The position numbers and the translations under genes were made by a program. From Bacillus sp. 165 (GTDB taxonomy: Bacteria > Bacillota > Bacilli > Bacillales > Bacillaceae_G): 64,000 bases of DNA. Positions 62,689 to 64,000 of this stretch are shown piece after piece. Each line of letters opens with the position of its first letter. The first letter of the stretch is position 1. The stretch is from the NCBI RefSeq assembly GCF_017742235.1, contig NZ_JAGHKQ010000004.1, positions 186,001 through 250,000 on the forward strand, written 5' to 3'. Under the pieces are notes generated by a model that was not told the DNA's origin, made no database searches, and saw only the letters and a list, made by a program, of their open reading frames with translations.

Positions 62689-62987
62689 GTACATACCTCC
62701 ATCTAAGTATATTATTAAAGGAAATAATTCGAAATGAGTGAAGCAAATCCCTGCAATAGCCTGTTTGTATAGTGCTGGTAAAAGAGTCGCATTATGTACT
62801 TTAAAATGATGAACAATACTACTAGAACAAGCATATATAGAGAGTGTGGAAAAATATTACCATTTGACTAGAAACTCAAAATCCTTTATTATTTGTTTTT
62901 GTTTGCGAAAACTATGACTTCTCACTCAAACAGAAATGGTGTAGAATTAAATACAAATTCTATGTTACATCAGGAGAGCTGATTTCA

Positions 62988-63092
62988 TTGAAAAATGATA
63001 AGGGCAGAAAACAGGAAAAAGTTTTAATGCTGATTATCGCAGCTGTAGCTTTTCTTTACTTACTATCTTTAATAGGAAAGTTTTTTCGATAA
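62988..63092 (+). CDS. Small single-helix membrane protein
   Basis: 34 residues starting at TTG 62988, AGGAGAG 9 bases upstream. Polar start MKNDKGRKQEK, one hydrophobic helix (VLMLIIAAVAFLYLLSLIG), basic end KFFR. It precedes a GNAT gene by 16 bases and may share its transcript. Too short for homology to be judged. Confidence 0.5.
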   Translation: MKNDKGRKQEKVLMLIIAAVAFLYLLSLIGKFFR

Positions 63093-63108
63093 GAAGGGAT
63101 AATCTTAT

Positions 63109-63480
63109 ATGCTAATTCGATTTAAGAAAAACTACGAAAAAATTGCAATGGGTCTGCTTTCGTTTATGCCAACGGAAAAAGAGATAAAAAAGCTGCAGGC
63201 AACCATTAAGGAATATGAATCTAATCAAAATTGGCAATTGTATTTATGGAAAGAAGAGGACGATATTTTAGGTATTATCGGGACAGTGAAAAAAGAAGAT
63301 GGAGTTGTGCAAATTCAACATATTTGCGTGACACCTTCGCATAGGCATGCAGGAATCGGAACAAAGATGGTCAATGAGCTTTACAACATGATGCCTAGTA
63401 TTGCTGTATGCGGTAATGAACATACGGCTGCTTTTTGTGAAAGATGCCAAAGTATTGAACAAAGTAAAGTAAGTTTATGA
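63109..63480 (+). CDS. GNAT acetyltransferase, RibT-like
   Basis: 123 residues. The acetyl-CoA site is CVTPSHRHAGIGTKMV near residues 75-90. The start MLIRFKKNYEKIAMGLLSFMP and the short length recall RibT, a GNAT protein linked with riboflavin genes in B. subtilis. That assignment is by resemblance. The ribosome-binding site is GAAGGGATA. Confidence 0.75.
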   Translation: MLIRFKKNYEKIAMGLLSFMPTEKEIKKLQATIKEYESNQNWQLYLWKEEDDILGIIGTVKKEDGVVQIQHICVTPSHRHAGIGTKMVNELYNMMPSIAVCGNEHTAAFCERCQSIEQSKVSL

Positions 63481-63517
63481 TAAAGGCTTCATTTGCACAG
63501 CAAATGAAGCCTTTATT
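63481..63517. terminator. Bidirectional terminator GNAT / DUF309
   Basis: AAAGGCTTCATTTG / CAAATGAAGCCTTT with loop CACAG. Confidence 0.9.
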
Positions 63518-64000
63518 TATAGTGTTTCTTTACGGAGTTTGATTTGTCTTAAGCGTTCGTTAATCACATCACTTCGGTCACGATGACTATGTTTATGGAT
63601 GAGGTCGTTATTTGCCATATCGCTTTTTTGTCCCCATACTAGTCCATTACTAGTGCATAACTTTGCGCAAAGAGCCAATAATGCTGAATCTTTAATGGGC
63701 AAGTTGATACTTGTATAGAGCTTTTTATCTTGAATTTGCTGCAGTCGAGTTGTTAACTCTTGGGAAAGCAGTGTATAATCCAGTCCTAACTGTTCCATGG
63801 CTTCCTTATGTTGTGTTAGAATCGCAACGGCTTTTTTCATCATTCGTTCCGCACCGTTAAAGTTTTTGCGTCTTTGGTGATATAGCGATACTGCAAGTTG
63901 AATTAACCCTACCCAATATACTTTTCGTTCTTTTGGCGGGTCAGCTTTCCAATGTTCTTCTAATATTTCATGACATTCAAAATAATCACGGTGGCAATGA
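63517..64000 (-). CDS. ypuF: DUF309 protein (YpuF-like), cut by window end
   Basis: The frame stays open to the window edge, well beyond the first Met at 63843. The part from the edge reads RDYFECHEILEEHWK, then IQLAVSLYHQRRKNF, the DUF309 signature with HE and W residues. A further 108 residues form a helical tail. Function unknown; ypuF lies near ribT and scpA in B. subtilis, which fits the GNAT gene next door. Confidence 0.82.
   Translation of the reverse strand, partial: HCHRDYFECHEILEEHWKADPPKERKVYWVGLIQLAVSLYHQRRKNFNGAERMMKKAVAILTQHKEAMEQLGLDYTLLSQELTTRLQQIQDKKLYTSINLPIKDSALLALCAKLCTSNGLVWGQKSDMANNDLIHKHSHRDRSDVINERLRQIKLRKETL

Noticed and set aside
10-64000. Phage, insertion sequence, CRISPR, toxin-antitoxin or defence island
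   Set aside because: No transposase, integrase other than XerD, Cas, restriction or phage structural gene and no spaced repeat array was seen; the window is core chromosome with local decay.

Overview
The window is chromosomal DNA of a low-GC, endospore-forming Firmicute of the genus Bacillus. The evidence is the gene order spoIIM-fur-yqzK-xerD-deoB-punA-pdp, then dacF-spoIIAA-spoIIAB-sigF and spoVAA-spoVAF. Proteins such as RibH, BioB and ArgJ look close to, but clearly distinct from, those I recall for the Bacillus cereus group. The species cannot be fixed from the sequence alone.

Layout. 1-2450: 3' part of a metallo-beta-lactamase-fold hydrolase, an SDR dehydrogenase and two small genes. 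2580-7940: argC-argJ-argB-argD operon and argF, with two ARG boxes in front of argF. 8000-16410: small membrane and regulatory genes, a CapA-like protein, an SGNH esterase, a class D sortase, an orphan GerB-type permease, and an NhaC-type antiporter preceded by two complete tandem T-box riboswitches and a short leader ORF. 16410-19760: a DUF554 protein, then two paralogous secreted repeat proteins that bracket the wreck of a biotin operon (BirA operator kept, bioC tail with a stop codon, bioB lacking about 89 internal codons). 19800-22650: FMN-riboswitch-controlled ribE-ribBA-ribH without ribD. 22700-30750: twin crcB genes, a CDGSH protein, rbsR-rbsK without ribose transport genes, a short MprF-like C-domain protein, a gene with a LexA-like box, an HTH+RHH regulator, a DUF3886 protein and a GrpB-like protein. 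30890-36340: three aldo/keto reductases, a RidA protein, mciZ, nudF and an acetyltransferase. 36400-44160: spoIIM, fur, yqzK, xerD, a YtkA-type lipoprotein, a cell-wall amidase and the nucleoside-catabolic deoB-punA-pdp operon. 44300-50230: CorA, a broken acyltransferase gene, an NCS2 purine permease, a SIMPL protein and a MarR regulator. 50240-55260: dacF-spoIIA operon and an NSS transporter with its 33-residue MetS-type subunit. 55380-60460: spoVA operon behind a sigma-G-type promoter. 60450-64000: DUF1002 protein, a decayed gene, ppiB, a MaoC-like protein, a GNAT protein and a DUF309 protein running off the end.

Two themes stand out. First, dense sporulation functions: the sigma-F switch, SpoIIM, MciZ, DacF, the SpoVA channel for dipicolinic acid, and germination-type proteins, with recognisable sigma-E, sigma-F/G and sigma-G promoters. 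Second, decay of biosynthetic and uptake capacity: biotin operon collapsed, ribD absent from the rib operon, rbsDACB absent behind rbsRK, no lysA behind spoVAF, and several broken genes. This suggests a lineage that obtains vitamins from a nutrient-rich habitat. I found no phage, insertion sequence, CRISPR array, defence island, rRNA or tRNA gene.
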